A DNA stretch of 64,000 nucleotides. It comes from Henriciella litoralis. Lineage in GTDB: Bacteria > Pseudomonadota > Alphaproteobacteria > Caulobacterales > Hyphomonadaceae. The notes below the pieces were generated by a model that searched no databases, was not told where the DNA came from, and saw only the letters and a list, made by a program, of their open reading frames with translations. Positions 1 to 10,181 of the stretch are shown piece after piece. The stretch is taken from NCBI RefSeq assembly GCF_002088935.1, contig NZ_NCSS01000006.1, positions 1,024,407-1,088,406 of the forward strand, in the 5' to 3' direction. Position numbers and translations under genes: made by a program. Each line of letters opens with the position of its first letter. Positions within the stretch are counted from its first letter, which is position 1.

Positions 1-1733
1 AGCTCAAGATATATACGGCCCTCTCAATCATTCGCCCTGCCCTGCCCGGCGGACTTGGGGGGCGGTTCGCCCGGCCATTGATAGAGAAGTTCTTCGGCGA
101 CTATCCCGATCTTGATTATGCCGTTGATCGTCAACAGGGCCGTCTGCCGCCCAATGTCGAAATTGAGGAATTTTTCCTCGCCACCGGCACCTTGCTTGGC
201 AATGAATACGCCCAGCGCCACTACAATAGCGTGAACTACACGCACGCCATGCGCCGTATCGTGGCTGAGCGCGTTAACGTACTTGGCCAGATGGTGGCCT
301 TTCGCGACGGTCGCTTCAGCCTCGCCTGCAACTCAGATCTCAGCCTCGATCTCATCCCCCTGATGCGAAAGAAAGTGGGCCGCGAGAATTTTATCGTCGT
401 CGGTGAGCTCAATGAGCGCCTGCCCTTCATGCCAAACGACGCGGAAGTCCCCGCCGATGAGTTTGATGTCCTGCTTGAATGCGGGGGGTATGACCTGGCA
501 GGCCCGCCAGCTCCACGCGTCGATACGGTTAGCTATGCCATCGGAATGCGGGCAGCACGTCTTGTGAAGGATGGCGGCACATTGCAGATCGGCATTGGCT
601 CGCTGGGCGATGGCGCCGCGCAATCCGTTCGCCTTCGTCATACTGAGCCCGACGCCTTTCGCGCCGCAGTCAACGCCCTCCCCGGCCCCGCGGGGCCCGT
701 CGACGAAGGCGGCGATGACGCATTTGTAAGCGGGCTATACGGCTGCACCGAAATGTTCACGCAGGGCATGTTTGAACTCTTGCGCGCGGGCGTGTTCAGG
801 CGCCGGGCGCACAAGGGCCGCGAGATAACGGTGGATGGCGGATTCTATCTCGGACCCCAGACCTTCTACCGCGGGCTGCGCGATGCCCCCGATGAGGTGC
901 TGAACCGGGTCAACATGACGAGCGTCGATGACGTGAATGCGCTCTACGGCAATGAAGCGGTCCGCCGCCAAGAGCGCGTCGATGCGCGCTTCATCAATAT
1001 CGCGATGAAGGCGACTTGCCTTGGCGCCGTGACCTCTGACGCGCTCGAAGACGGTCGTGTCGTCAGCGGGGTCGGCGGCCAATATAATTTTGTCGCGCAG
1101 GCGCACGAACTGGAAGATGCCCGGTCGATTATCCTGCTGAAGGCCGTCCGGGAAACGGCATCCGGCATCGAGTCCAATTTGGTCTGGAATTATGGCCACG
1201 TGACGGTGCCCCGGCACCTAAGGGATATCATTATCACCGAATACGGCGTTGCCGATCTGCGCGGACAGCCTGACGAGGAATGCGTCCGCCGCATGCTCGC
1301 CATCACCGATGCGCGGTTCCTCGACGGGCTTGTGAAAGACGCCATCGCCGCGAAGAAACTACCGGATGATTTTGTGGTCCCCGCTGAGTGGCGCCGCAAC
1401 ACACCAGAGGCCATCACGACCGCGCTGCACCCCTTTGCCGATATCTTGCCGGCCTTCCCGTTCGGCACAGAAATGGACGCCGTCGAGCAGGATCTGGCAC
1501 TTGCGCTGGAGCATTTGCAACTTCAGACGGCAAACTGGGGCGGGCGTTTCCGATATGCCCTGAAGGCCCTTGCATCGCCTCCCGAATTCGAACGTTTCAA
1601 CGCACACCTTGTCAGACTGGACCTCAATAAGGCTTCCACACTCGAGGACCGCCTCACAAGACGGCTCGTCGTCCAAAGCCTGAAGGACACTCACTCCACG
1701 GCCGGGGCGACGATGAAGAACAGCACGGCATAA
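1..1733 (+). CDS. Acetyl-CoA hydrolase/transferase family protein (5' end outside window)
   Basis: The reading frame is open from the first bases of the window, and the upstream codons still read like the family (Y-T-A-L-S then GGRFARP before IEKFFGDYPDLDY). The true start therefore lies to the left and this is a partial gene. A TTG at 78 would give 551 residues but is not needed. Conserved C-terminal signatures of acetyl-CoA hydrolases/CoA-transferases are visible: GVGGQYNFV-type glycine-rich stretch, and EYGVADLRG near the C-terminal third. The family hydrolyses acetyl-CoA or moves CoA between short acyl groups such as acetate, succinate or 4-hydroxybutyrate; the substrate cannot be set here. 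It ends 58 bp before the convergent protease gene. Confidence 0.88.
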   Translation, partial: LKIYTALSIIRPALPGGLGGRFARPLIEKFFGDYPDLDYAVDRQQGRLPPNVEIEEFFLATGTLLGNEYAQRHYNSVNYTHAMRRIVAERVNVLGQMVAFRDGRFSLACNSDLSLDLIPLMRKKVGRENFIVVGELNERLPFMPNDAEVPADEFDVLLECGGYDLAGPPAPRVDTVSYAIGMRAARLVKDGGTLQIGIGSLGDGAAQSVRLRHTEPDAFRAAVNALPGPAGPVDEGGDDAFVSGLYGCTEMFTQGMFELLRAGVFRRRAHKGREITVDGGFYLGPQTFYRGLRDAPDEVLNRVNMTSVDDVNALYGNEAVRRQERVDARFINIAMKATCLGAVTSDALEDGRVVSGVGGQYNFVAQAHELEDARSIILLKAVRETASGIESNLVWNYGHVTVPRHLRDIIITEYGVADLRGQPDEECVRRMLAITDARFLDGLVKDAIAAKKLPDDFVVPAEWRRNTPEAITTALHPFADILPAFPFGTEMDAVEQDLALALEHLQLQTANWGGRFRYALKALASPPEFERFNAHLVRLDLNKASTLEDRLTRRLVVQSLKDTHSTAGATMKNSTA

Positions 1734-1791
1734 GCGCAGAGCTTTGCGGACTAATTGCGCTCAGCTTCAATCATGTTGGAGACAAACTCCA

Positions 1792-3141
1792 TCATCGAAT
1801 CGTCGCCGTACAGGACATCATCAACGGTGTAGGATAGCGGAAGTCCGGTTGAACCGCCTCGTCGAGAGACAGGCTGGGCGCGGCTACGTCAAACCGCATC
1901 CGGGCAATGCTGTACTCAATGCCGTGCACGGTTGAACTAAAGTTCTGCGCACCGTCGTTCGTGGACGCATTTCCGCCCATCGCCTCGCCGACAATCGTGC
2001 CCATACCATGCTCCTTGAAAAGGGCGGCAAAATGCGGCGCCGTGGAGACCGTATTTCCATCCACTAATAGAAAGACAGGAGCATCGAGCCCCACGTCCAC
2101 TGGCCGCTGGGTGTCGAACAGCTCCAGCACTCCTCGCTTGTCAGCCTGATCTGACCAGTAAACAAACGGTTCCTCAGTGAGGCGCCTTAAGACGTACGCG
2201 ACCGCTAAACCAGAGCCGCCATTATTGCCCCGAATATCGATGATCAGTGCAGGTCGGTCCTTTTCCACAACATCGGCGAGTGCAGAGTCGACGAAGTCTG
2301 CGAAGACCTGACCCTGGTCGCCATAATAGGCAAACGACCGGATCGTCATAATGCCGGCGCCAGTTTCGATATCCTCTCGAGAGCAAAGCCCTTCCTGGCA
2401 AAGTGCGGCTGGATTGATGACGGGTTTAGACGAAAAGTCCGTGAGAGGCTTGAGCTCAGTCGGCGCGGTCTGCCCAACCAGTGTAAGCTGGTAGGCGTCC
2501 GGAAAACCAAGCGCGTAGGTCAGGTAAGCTGTCGCGTAATAGTTGAACGCATAGTCCTTGAAGGTTTCAGCCACGCCCTCTGCAGCGATGTGCGGGAATA
2601 TTTTCGTTCGGAGTTCATTGACGCTTTGGCCGTTAATGCTCGCGATCTCATCGCCTTTCTCCAGACGGTCTGAATTGGCGAGCGGGTCCAGAACGACAAG
2701 CCGCTCGCCCACGAAACGCACATCTACGGGAAACCGGTCTTCGACTTCGATCAGGGCGTTTTCCTGATTGAAGTATGACATACCCGTATGTCCGCACTGA
2801 ATGCTGGCGAGAATTTCACTGAACGCCCATAGCGCATCCGCGCGGGAAGACTCCGGACCCATGCTCTCCACGCTGGACGCGACAAGCCGATCGAAATCGG
2901 GCTCTGAAATATATCGAAACGGCCGCGGATGCTCCGATTTGATCCGCTCTGCGAGTTCCTGCAAATCTGCTTTGTAACCGGCAGTCTCCGTCTGACTTTC
3001 GGTGGAAGTGTGGGATGTCTTTAACTTAGGCTCCTCAACGGTTGCAGGCGATGTACAGCCCGCCAGCGTCAGGCCCGCACACAGGGCGAGCAGCCCGCCA
3101 CCAAGCATGGCTTTTCTCGACGATCTCTTCGATTTCAACAT
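1792..3141 (-). CDS. S41 family peptidase, predicted lipoprotein
   Basis: The N terminus is a basic stretch, a hydrophobic segment and a lipobox LAGC around residue 28, so export and lipid anchoring are likely. A central PDZ-like part (GDEIASINGQSVNEL) precedes the tail-specific-protease fold: an IIDIRGNNGG motif and the NTVSTAPHFAALF segment, with the expected nucleophilic serine near residue 365, followed by VGEAMGGNAS. The family cleaves unfolded or periplasmic proteins. Start: ATG at 3141 is preferred because GAGGGA lies six bases upstream of it; an in-frame ATG two codons earlier (3147) sits too close to that site. The gene is isolated between a CoA-transferase gene and an AraC-type regulator. 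Confidence 0.88.
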   Translation of the reverse strand: MLKSKRSSRKAMLGGGLLALCAGLTLAGCTSPATVEEPKLKTSHTSTESQTETAGYKADLQELAERIKSEHPRPFRYISEPDFDRLVASSVESMGPESSRADALWAFSEILASIQCGHTGMSYFNQENALIEVEDRFPVDVRFVGERLVVLDPLANSDRLEKGDEIASINGQSVNELRTKIFPHIAAEGVAETFKDYAFNYYATAYLTYALGFPDAYQLTLVGQTAPTELKPLTDFSSKPVINPAALCQEGLCSREDIETGAGIMTIRSFAYYGDQGQVFADFVDSALADVVEKDRPALIIDIRGNNGGSGLAVAYVLRRLTEEPFVYWSDQADKRGVLELFDTQRPVDVGLDAPVFLLVDGNTVSTAPHFAALFKEHGMGTIVGEAMGGNASTNDGAQNFSSTVHGIEYSIARMRFDVAAPSLSLDEAVQPDFRYPTPLMMSCTATIR

Positions 3142-3266
3142 CCGCATTCCCTCTGGTCATTTTCGCAAGATGCCCATGGTAATGCGCTGCGGCGCGCACG
3201 CGCCTTTCCATGCTTGTTGAAATCGCGGAAAAGCTGATCGAAACCGCGTATCATCGAGAATGAAGG

Positions 3267-4313
3267 CTATGACGGCTGCGGACCAAGCTGGCGGGCCCGA
3301 TATTCGCTCGGGGTGACCCCTTCGCTTTCACGAAAGGCGCGGTTGAACGGCGCAAGCGACTTGAAACCGCAGTCGAGCGCCAATGTCTGGATGGGCAGAT
3401 GCCGCTTACCCTCATCGCTGAGCCAGAACTTCATTTCAGCAATACGCAAGGCGTTCACATATGTGCTGAAGTTTTGAAAACCGAGTGTGCCGTTGATCAG
3501 TGCCCTGAGGCGGTGTTGCGTCACGCAGAGTTCCGAAGCCAGGCTGACAATGCTTAGCCCGCGTCTCTTGAAAGCACTCTGCTCTATCATCACGCGGTCG
3601 AGCTTCTCCTTCAACGCTGCGTCTGACGCTGAGATGTTCGACGGGCTCAGACCAGCTTCATCGAAGCGGACGCCATTTGTGTCAGCCTTTAGAAGCCACA
3701 CCGCCGCAATCGCAATGGCCGGCCAAATCGACACGACCTTGAATGTCTCCGCAGCGATCCCGTCGCGGCCAACAAGGAAGGGCTCAGAGACGGCAGCAAC
3801 CACGACAACAAAGATGATCGTCAGAACGAAAAAGAGGCGAGACCGGCGCCTTTCCGCCACAAGATCGTCGGGCCACTCTCGAAGGGTTGCAAAGATCAAA
3901 TGTCCGATCAGAAGGATGGACGTCACGCTCACAAATGAGATCAGCCACGCTGGCACCAGTGGCACGAGTCCAAACTCAGCGAACCGGATCCAGAAAATCG
4001 GGGCTGTATAGGCAAGCCCCACAATGACGTGAGCCGCGCGCAGTTGGAATTCCCTCTGGTAGAGCGACAAGGCAAATAGCCAAACAAGGACGAGATGAGG
4101 CACATCAAGCAGGCGAGCGGCCACATGTAACCATAACGGGGCGCGAAATTCCTCGAGCGTATACCCGACAAACAGCGCCGCTACGCTCAAACAGGCAAGC
4201 AGCAAATAGGGAGCGCTTCGCCAGGCCCGATTGTCTCGAATTGTGAGCACAGCGATCAGTGCGAGCGCACCCATTCCTGAAAATCGAAAAAACGCATCCA
4301 AGAACATGTTCAT
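3267..4313 (-). CDS. Membrane-anchored AraC family regulator
   Basis: About 348 residues. The first ~215 residues contain six to seven hydrophobic segments alternating with short basic loops (for example ALALIAVLTI, YLLLACLSVAALFVGY, FFVLTIIFVVVVAAV). The last ~100 residues are an AraC double helix-turn-helix with LASELCVTQHRLRALIN and the typical IQTLALDCGFKSLAPFNRAFRESEGVTPSEYR end. This architecture, membrane sensor fused to AraC output, recurs in alphaproteobacteria; the signal is unknown. The ATG at 4313 is preferred to a TTG one codon earlier, and no strong ribosome site is visible. It stands alone, so no target can be inferred. Confidence 0.85.
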   Translation of the reverse strand: MNMFLDAFFRFSGMGALALIAVLTIRDNRAWRSAPYLLLACLSVAALFVGYTLEEFRAPLWLHVAARLLDVPHLVLVWLFALSLYQREFQLRAAHVIVGLAYTAPIFWIRFAEFGLVPLVPAWLISFVSVTSILLIGHLIFATLREWPDDLVAERRRSRLFFVLTIIFVVVVAAVSEPFLVGRDGIAAETFKVVSIWPAIAIAAVWLLKADTNGVRFDEAGLSPSNISASDAALKEKLDRVMIEQSAFKRRGLSIVSLASELCVTQHRLRALINGTLGFQNFSTYVNALRIAEMKFWLSDEGKRHLPIQTLALDCGFKSLAPFNRAFRESEGVTPSEYRARQLGPQPS

Positions 4314-4556
4314 CAACTGACCGGAAATACGCTGAATACGGGAAACGGGCTGGCCGAGATATTAATCGGGGCAGCCCCGTCTGAAGTGGGTGTGGCCGTC
4401 AGGATTGGAATAGCTCTTGGGTGAGTCGTAGGCGGACGCAAACTTCTGAGGCTTCGGCATTCGTCGCCCGCTCACCTTCGCCGCAGGCTGGCGGATGCGC
4501 CAACCCGCTCATTTGTTGATATCCGCGGACGCTTCCCGACGGCCCAGAAGACGACC

Positions 4557-5546
4557 TTAGGACTTGCCGCCTTGCTTGCACTTTGCGCCCGACTGCAGCT
4601 GCCTTGTGTCGCTTGGGGTGTGATCGAACTGTTGGCGATAGACGCGTGAGAAGTATGGCGCGCTATTGAAGCCCCAATTAAAGGCAATCTCCGTAATCGT
4701 CATATGGTTGAGCGCCGGATCCTTCAGCGATGAATAACACGCCATTAGTCGACGCCGCAGAATCCACTCCGACACGGTGTACTCCGTCGCTTCGAACAGC
4801 TTGTGCAGATAACGCGGGCTAATGCCGAACGCGCCGGCGATCTTGCCGGGCGATAAATCCGGATCGCGCAAATTATTGACGATATAGTCCTGGATACGCC
4901 GGTGCATCGTCTTGTGGATCGATGACTTGAAGTCGCCCGCCTTGTCGGGCCGGATCGCTGCGCTGATGAGATCCAGTGTTGCGGCCTCTGTACTCAGTTT
5001 CTCGGCTTCGTCCGACCAGGGCAGCACCTGGCTCAACGCCTGCAGGTGGGAGGCAAGCAACAAGCCGAGCCCAGAACGGCCGCTGATCCTCTGGGCGCAG
5101 ACATCTTCAATACTGGACGAATAGAGCCTGAGTTTGTTGTGCGGGATGAGAACGGAAATTTGGCGTACCGGGCCAGTCGAGCTGAACTCGCAAGGCCGGG
5201 TCGCATCCCAGACTGAAAGCTCACCCGGTTCAAGCAGGACTTCATGGCCGTCCTGCACCAGACGCTGCCCTCCAGCAAGCATCAGGATGACGCCGTAAAA
5301 CGTGTCGCTGAGATGGCGGATGTGCGTGCTCGTCCTGTGGCCGGAAAGCCCGAAGCCTACCTTTACATCTGTAAAGCCGACATCGCCGATCCGTTCCTCC
5401 CGAAAACGGGCATCAAAAGCCTGCCCGTCCGGGCGGTCCAGCGCCCAATTGGAATGAACCGCACACAGCCGCTCACAGAAATCCTGGAAACTGACCTGAT
5501 CGAGGCGAACCTCGCGATTACTGATAGAACGATTGATCTCCTGCAT
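4557..5546 (-). CDS. AraC family transcriptional regulator (AraC_binding_2-like sensor domain)
   Basis: 329 residues. The N-terminal ~180 residues resemble the cupin-like ligand-binding part of AraC regulators such as those of aromatic and hydrocarbon operons (GHRTSTHIRHLSDTFYGVIL, then LLEPGELSVWDATRPCEF). The C-terminal ~110 residues carry the two helix-turn-helix units (LSPGKIAGAFGISPRYLHKLF; ITEIAFNWGFNSAPYFSRVYRQQF). The gene diverges from the acyl-CoA ligase gene at 5740, with 193 bp between the starts, so it is the obvious candidate activator of the ligase-receptor-cupin-SDR block. GGGAGG lies eleven bases upstream of the ATG. Confidence 0.9.
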   Translation of the reverse strand: MQEINRSISNREVRLDQVSFQDFCERLCAVHSNWALDRPDGQAFDARFREERIGDVGFTDVKVGFGLSGHRTSTHIRHLSDTFYGVILMLAGGQRLVQDGHEVLLEPGELSVWDATRPCEFSSTGPVRQISVLIPHNKLRLYSSSIEDVCAQRISGRSGLGLLLASHLQALSQVLPWSDEAEKLSTEAATLDLISAAIRPDKAGDFKSSIHKTMHRRIQDYIVNNLRDPDLSPGKIAGAFGISPRYLHKLFEATEYTVSEWILRRRLMACYSSLKDPALNHMTITEIAFNWGFNSAPYFSRVYRQQFDHTPSDTRQLQSGAKCKQGGKS

Positions 5547-5739
5547 ATCTATTATCGCCTCCCTTATATGTTTTTCTTCTTGTTATTGCTGGCACCTTAG
5601 CCGCAAACCGCCGTCCTTCAAAACATACCAAGAGCTTTGTGCACGGAGAGCAAAGACACCTGTCCCTCCAGGGTAAGCGCGCGTCCGGAAATCTGCGCGT
5701 AATTGGCATCATAAGAAAATAGGGAGGAGGAAACCCGCT
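5547..5739. promoter_or_regulatory. Divergent promoter region of AraC regulator and acyl-CoA ligase
   Basis: This 193-bp gap separates two divergent genes. It is visibly A+T-richer next to the regulator start (tatatgtttttcttcttgtt) and ends with a very strong Shine-Dalgarno run AGGGAGGAGG at 5721-5730, which sets the TTG start at 5740. I could not identify an operator repeat with confidence. Confidence 0.5.
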
Positions 5740-7380
5740 TTGTCTGATTACCTGATGCAGGACGTTCAGCTACGCATTCCGGACATTCTCCGGTATGCCG
5801 CCGAGCAACATGGCGATCTCACCATGCCCTCGCTCGACGAGGAAGGCAGCTGGAATCGAGACACGTATAGGACCGCCTGGCAAAGAGCCAGACGGCTTTC
5901 CGGTGCCATTGCTTCACTCGGTCTTGACCATCAGAGCCGTATCGCCTCGCTGGCGCTGAATACGCGTCGGCACATGGAGCTCTACTATGGCGTAACCAGT
6001 GCCGGTCACATACTCCACACGATCAATCCACGCTTCAGCGCCGAACAGATCCGCTTCACCGTCGAGCAAGCCGACGACGCCGTCATCTTCTTCGACCCGG
6101 CCTTCTCGCAACAGGCCGAAGCGATCGCCAACACTTGCCCGTCCGTCCAGATGTTTGTGGCGCTCTGCACGGCAGACCAACTGCCGCCGCTGAAGCTGCC
6201 CGGCCTGACCGACTATGAAAGCTTCATAGCCGCGGCCGCACCTAGCGACGGCGCGCCCGGCCTATCCGAGCGGGACGGCGCCTTTCTTTGCTACACATCT
6301 GGAACGACGGGTAATCCAAAGGGCGTTCTCTACTCCCATCGCTCCTGCATGATCCACGCCCTTGCCGCCAGCGCCCCTGGCAATTTCGGTATCGGCCCGG
6401 GCGATGTCGTTCTGCCTTGCGCGTCGATGTACCATGCAACGGCGTGGGCCCTTCCGATGGTCGCCCCGATGAACGGAGCCAGACTCGTCCTGCCGGGAAG
6501 CAAGCTGGATGGCGAAACGCTGCTTGAGCTGTGCGCCAGTGAAGGCGTGACGCATGCCTGGGGCGTTCCGACCATCTGGAAGACCGTGCTCGACGCAGCC
6601 CTGCATAGCAACCGCAAGCTGCCGGCCCTCCGCCGCCTTTATGTTGGCGGTTCTGCGGTGCCGCCACAGCTAAAGCGCGACTTCGCCGACCACCTGGATG
6701 TGGAAATCGTGCAGATATGGGGCATGACGGAGACGAGCCCGCTCGGCGTTATCGGTACGCCCAGCGCGGCCCTCAAGGGCCAGCCCCGCCACACGCAGGA
6801 TGAAGTGCTACACGCCAAGCAAGGCCGCATTCCTTATGGCATTGAGCTCAACATCGTGGACGAAGCCGGGAAGGCACTGCCGCATGATGGCGCGACCAGT
6901 GGTCGGCTGATGGTGCGCGGTCCGTGGGTCGTCAATCAGTATTTCGGGCATGAAACGCCCACCACGGATGCGCAGGGCTGGTTCGATACCGGAGATGTCG
7001 CGACAATCGATCCGCTCGGTTACATGCAGATCACCGACCGGACCAAGGACATCATCAAGTCTGGCGGCGAGTGGATCAGTTCAATCGAACTTGAGAACAC
7101 GGCTGTCGAGCACCCCGACATCACGTCGGCGGCCGCGATTGGCCTGCCCCATCCCAAATGGGACGAACGCCCGCTGCTCGTCTTTTCAAAGAGAGCTGGA
7201 AGCGCCGTGTCATCAGCCGACGCTCTGGCATTTTTATCGTCACAACTACCGAAATGGTGGGTGCCTGAGGACGCGATCGTCGCTGACGAACTACCCCTCA
7301 CAGCAACCGGGAAGGTCGACAAGAAGCAATTACGGCAGATCCATGCCGAGCATTACCAGAAACACGAAAAACAAGATTAG
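5740..7380 (+). CDS. AMP-binding fatty-acid/aryl acid--CoA ligase
   Basis: 546 residues. The adenylate-forming family P-loop [11 protein letters not shown] is at about 185-195, the GMTE motif follows at ~330, TGD with [15 protein letters not shown] at ~420-445, and the C-terminal catalytic lysine lies in [12 protein letters not shown]. The enzyme activates a carboxylic acid as AMP ester and forms its CoA thioester in the cytoplasm. It is closest in pattern to the medium/long-chain ligase group. The start is TTG, supported by AGGGAGGAGG nine bases upstream. It is the first gene of a plus-strand block with a TonB receptor 19 bp downstream, so the activated acid may be a fragment of what the receptor imports. 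Confidence 0.92.
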   Translation: MSDYLMQDVQLRIPDILRYAAEQHGDLTMPSLDEEGSWNRDTYRTAWQRARRLSGAIASLGLDHQSRIASLALNTRRHMELYYGVTSAGHILHTINPRFSAEQIRFTVEQADDAVIFFDPAFSQQAEAIANTCPSVQMFVALCTADQLPPLKLPGLTDYESFIAAAAPSDGAPGLSERDGAFLCYTSGTTGNPKGVLYSHRSCMIHALAASAPGNFGIGPGDVVLPCASMYHATAWALPMVAPMNGARLVLPGSKLDGETLLELCASEGVTHAWGVPTIWKTVLDAALHSNRKLPALRRLYVGGSAVPPQLKRDFADHLDVEIVQIWGMTETSPLGVIGTPSAALKGQPRHTQDEVLHAKQGRIPYGIELNIVDEAGKALPHDGATSGRLMVRGPWVVNQYFGHETPTTDAQGWFDTGDVATIDPLGYMQITDRTKDIIKSGGEWISSIELENTAVEHPDITSAAAIGLPHPKWDERPLLVFSKRAGSAVSSADALAFLSSQLPKWWVPEDAIVADELPLTATGKVDKKQLRQIHAEHYQKHEKQD

Positions 7381-7399
7381 AATTCTGGGGAGGAATTCC

Positions 7400-9607
7400 G
7401 TGTACAAACAATTTTACTCATCAGTCGCAGCGCTCGCTATTGCCGGTGCCCTGTCATGGCCAGCGGCCGCGCAAACAGCCTCATCCGACGAAGGCACAAG
7501 CCCGAAAAGGCTTCAGTCCGTCACCGTTACCGCGCGGAAGACATCCGAAGACATTCAGGATGTTCCGCTGTCCATGTCGGCCTTCGATGCCGAAGCCCTG
7601 GCCGACTATGGATTTACCGATTCACTGGCCATCGACGATCAGGTTCCAAACCTTGAAATCAAGACGTTCGGCGGCAACCCAAATCTCTTCATCCGGGGTG
7701 TCGGGAACAATGACTTCAATGGCACGACCGTGTCACCCGTCAGCATCTACAGCGACGACGTGCTCCAGGGCCTGACCGGCGGACAGCTGATGCAGATGTT
7801 CGACCTTGAGCGGGTCGAAGTCCTGCGTGGCCCGCAGGGCACCCTGTTTGGCCGCAACACCACAGGCGGCGCGATCAACTTCTATTCCCGCAGGCCCGGC
7901 AACACGCAGGAAGGCTATCTCCGCGTCGGCATTGGCAGCTACAACGCCCGCGAAGTCGAAGCCGCCGGTACCATCGTCGCGATCGAGGACAAGCTTTCCA
8001 CACGCATCGCCGGCAAGATGCAGGCGAATGATGGTGACCGCCGAAACCTGTTCGACGGCTCGCGGGCGAATGCCGTCGACCTCGCCGCGATGCGCGCCAT
8101 TACCCGGTATACGCCGAACGATGATGTCGAGGTGTTGTGGAACCTGCATTATGGACGTGATCGCTCCGACTACCAACAGGGCAAGTCCGTCGGCGCGATC
8201 AATGGCGGCAATGCGCTTGGCTATGTCGATCCGGTGCCGGACGACCCGAAATACATCAACGTTAATCGCACCGACAATCGCCATCACGCCGACACATGGG
8301 GCACCAGTGTCGCCATCACCTGGGACATTGGCGACTACACGCTAAAGTCGGTCACCGCCTATGAAGATGTCGAGACCGACTATCTCGGCGATATCGATCA
8401 GAGCCCGCAAAGCCTCGACGAGCTGCGCTTCCAGCAGGATGGCGAACAGATCAGCCAGGAGTTCAACCTCTCCTATGATGGCGGCGGCGACCTGACCTGG
8501 ATCTCCGGCCTGTTCGCCCTCAAGGAGGATTTCGGCTACCGCACGTCCGGGCCTCTCTTTGGCGATGTTCCCGGCGCAGCGCTACCGCTCGATGCGCACT
8601 CGCAACGCGACACCAAGACCTATGCAGTATTTGGCGAAGCGACCTACCAGCTGACCGATGCCTTCAGCCTGACGGGCGGTCTTCGTTATACATATGAGGA
8701 AAAGGATGCGGTTCTCGATAGCCTGCTGACCTATGGCGAGTTCGGTACGTCACCGGCAGGCCTTGTCGTCCCGCTCATTCCGGAAACAAGCCGTTCGGAA
8801 AGCTGGGACGCCTGGTCCGGACGCCTCCTCGCCAAGTACGAATTCGGCGCCGACAGCATGGTCTATGGTAGCGTGTCGCGCGGCTTCCGGTCGGGCGGAT
8901 ATAATCTCGGCGCGTTTTTTGACCCGAACGAGCTCACCACCGTCGATCCGGAATTCCTGACCTCTTACGAGATCGGCCTGAAGACCACCCTGCTGGATGA
9001 TCGGTTCCGTGCCAACATGGCGGTGTTCATGTATGACTACTCCGACCTGCAGGTCTTCACCTTTACCCAGGGTTCAAGCACGGCCAATCCGATCGTGATC
9101 GCGCTGGAAAATGCTGCGGACGCCGAAGTGTCCGGGTTCGAGGGTGAGTTTACCGCCATTCCGGTTGACGGCATGCACCTGTCGCTCGGCATCGGCTATC
9201 TCGACGCGTCCTATGAAAACTACGTCTCGCCCATCGCTGGCGATCTCAGTGGCAACCGGCTGCCGGGCGCGCCTGAATGGAACATCAATGCCTCCGCGCA
9301 GCAGGATTTCACGCTGCCGAATGGATGGGTTCTGACGCCGCGCATCGAGTATGTCTATGTCGACCAGCGCTACTACGACTCCAACCAGCTCGAGGCCATC
9401 AGTTCACGCGGATCGCATGAGCTTGTGAATGCGCGGCTGTCCCTCTCGCCGGAGACATCCGACTGGGAGATCGCTCTTTGGGCCAAGAATATTGGCGACG
9501 AGCAATACATCGTCGATGCCGGGGACCTCAGAGCAACATTTGGCTTCATCCCAACCTATTACGGCCCACGTGAGAGCTGGGGCCTGGAAGCCCGGATCGA
9601 ATTTTAA
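7400..9607 (+). CDS. TonB-dependent receptor
   Basis: 735 residues with a clear signal peptide ending in PAAAQ. The TonB-box/plug region follows (SVTVTARKTSEDIQDVPLSM), then the plug motifs VEVLRGPQGTLFGRNTTGGAINF and a C-terminal beta barrel ending in aromatic residues (LEARIEF). It belongs to the large alphaproteobacterial receptor group that includes the FyuA/CirA-like and sphingomonad-type receptors and is used for hydrophobic organics as well as iron complexes. Start: GTG at 7400, chosen because GGGGAGG is seven bases upstream and the signal peptide begins exactly there. The open frame before it overlaps the ligase gene and is not coding. Its place between a CoA ligase and a cupin dioxygenase-like gene suggests a carbon substrate rather than a siderophore. 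Confidence 0.93.
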   Translation: MYKQFYSSVAALAIAGALSWPAAAQTASSDEGTSPKRLQSVTVTARKTSEDIQDVPLSMSAFDAEALADYGFTDSLAIDDQVPNLEIKTFGGNPNLFIRGVGNNDFNGTTVSPVSIYSDDVLQGLTGGQLMQMFDLERVEVLRGPQGTLFGRNTTGGAINFYSRRPGNTQEGYLRVGIGSYNAREVEAAGTIVAIEDKLSTRIAGKMQANDGDRRNLFDGSRANAVDLAAMRAITRYTPNDDVEVLWNLHYGRDRSDYQQGKSVGAINGGNALGYVDPVPDDPKYINVNRTDNRHHADTWGTSVAITWDIGDYTLKSVTAYEDVETDYLGDIDQSPQSLDELRFQQDGEQISQEFNLSYDGGGDLTWISGLFALKEDFGYRTSGPLFGDVPGAALPLDAHSQRDTKTYAVFGEATYQLTDAFSLTGGLRYTYEEKDAVLDSLLTYGEFGTSPAGLVVPLIPETSRSESWDAWSGRLLAKYEFGADSMVYGSVSRGFRSGGYNLGAFFDPNELTTVDPEFLTSYEIGLKTTLLDDRFRANMAVFMYDYSDLQVFTFTQGSSTANPIVIALENAADAEVSGFEGEFTAIPVDGMHLSLGIGYLDASYENYVSPIAGDLSGNRLPGAPEWNINASAQQDFTLPNGWVLTPRIEYVYVDQRYYDSNQLEAISSRGSHELVNARLSLSPETSDWEIALWAKNIGDEQYIVDAGDLRATFGFIPTYYGPRESWGLEARIEF

Positions 9608-9624
9608 ACAAACAGGAGACTGAC

Positions 9625-10053
9625 ATGCGTGAAGAAGAAGAACTACTCTACAATCCCAAGGATCTGAAGTGGCACAGCCTGGGCAATGGCGCCCACTACC
9701 GCTTGCTGAGGGTTAGCCCGGAAACCGGACACTTTTCGATCATTCTGAAGCTTGATGCTGGCGGCATGTTCGCGGGCCACTATCACCTCGGCGCGGGCGA
9801 GTTCCTGATGCTGAAGGGTGAGCTCAAATACAAGGATAGCACCGCCAAGGCAGGCGACTGGGGATACGAACCGCTCGGTGCCGTACATGCCGACACCAAT
9901 GTCGAGATGGAGACCGAACTTCTGTTCATCGGCTACGGTCCCATCGCCTTCACCGGTGAAGATGGCAGTATCGCACAAATCCTTGACGCCAAGCTTCTCA
10001 GCGATGTCGCAGAAGGCAAGATCCAACCGGTCTCCTTCACGGTCGACGCGTAA
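9625..10053 (+). CDS. ChrR-like cupin domain protein (dioxygenase-like)
   Basis: 142 residues, a single cupin barrel. The metal site is recognisable: His52 and His54 in GHYHLGAGE, Glu59 in the same motif, and His88 in GAVHAD. The closest families I can name are the ChrR-type cupins, including acetylacetone-cleaving and 2,4'-dihydroxyacetophenone dioxygenases, which split a C-C bond next to a carbonyl using Fe(II). Catalysis is inference; a non-catalytic binding cupin is possible. GGAG precedes the ATG, 17 bp after the receptor stop, so it is probably co-transcribed. Confidence 0.78.
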   Translation: MREEEELLYNPKDLKWHSLGNGAHYRLLRVSPETGHFSIILKLDAGGMFAGHYHLGAGEFLMLKGELKYKDSTAKAGDWGYEPLGAVHADTNVEMETELLFIGYGPIAFTGEDGSIAQILDAKLLSDVAEGKIQPVSFTVDA

Positions 10054-10091
10054 GTCGCATTCAACTGTTTCGGCAAGCCGGCTGAAGATCA

Positions 10092-10113
10092 GCTGCCCCC
10101 ATCGTGGGGCAGC
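10092..10113. other. Short hairpin between cupin and SDR genes
   Basis: GCTGCCCC and GGGGCAGC form a perfect 8-bp stem with a six-base loop. No T-run follows, so it is not a classic intrinsic terminator. It may stabilise or process the mRNA between the two genes. Confidence 0.35.
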
Positions 10114-10181
10114 GGTCATGCCCGCCCTGTTAGCGGCGCTTCGGCTCCGATTTCGGATCAATCACTATTCAGGAGGACATC

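Noticed and set aside
6950..7399. Long in-frame extension upstream of the first TonB receptor
   Set aside because: It overlaps the acyl-CoA ligase gene in another frame; the signal peptide and a Shine-Dalgarno site both start at GTG 7400.
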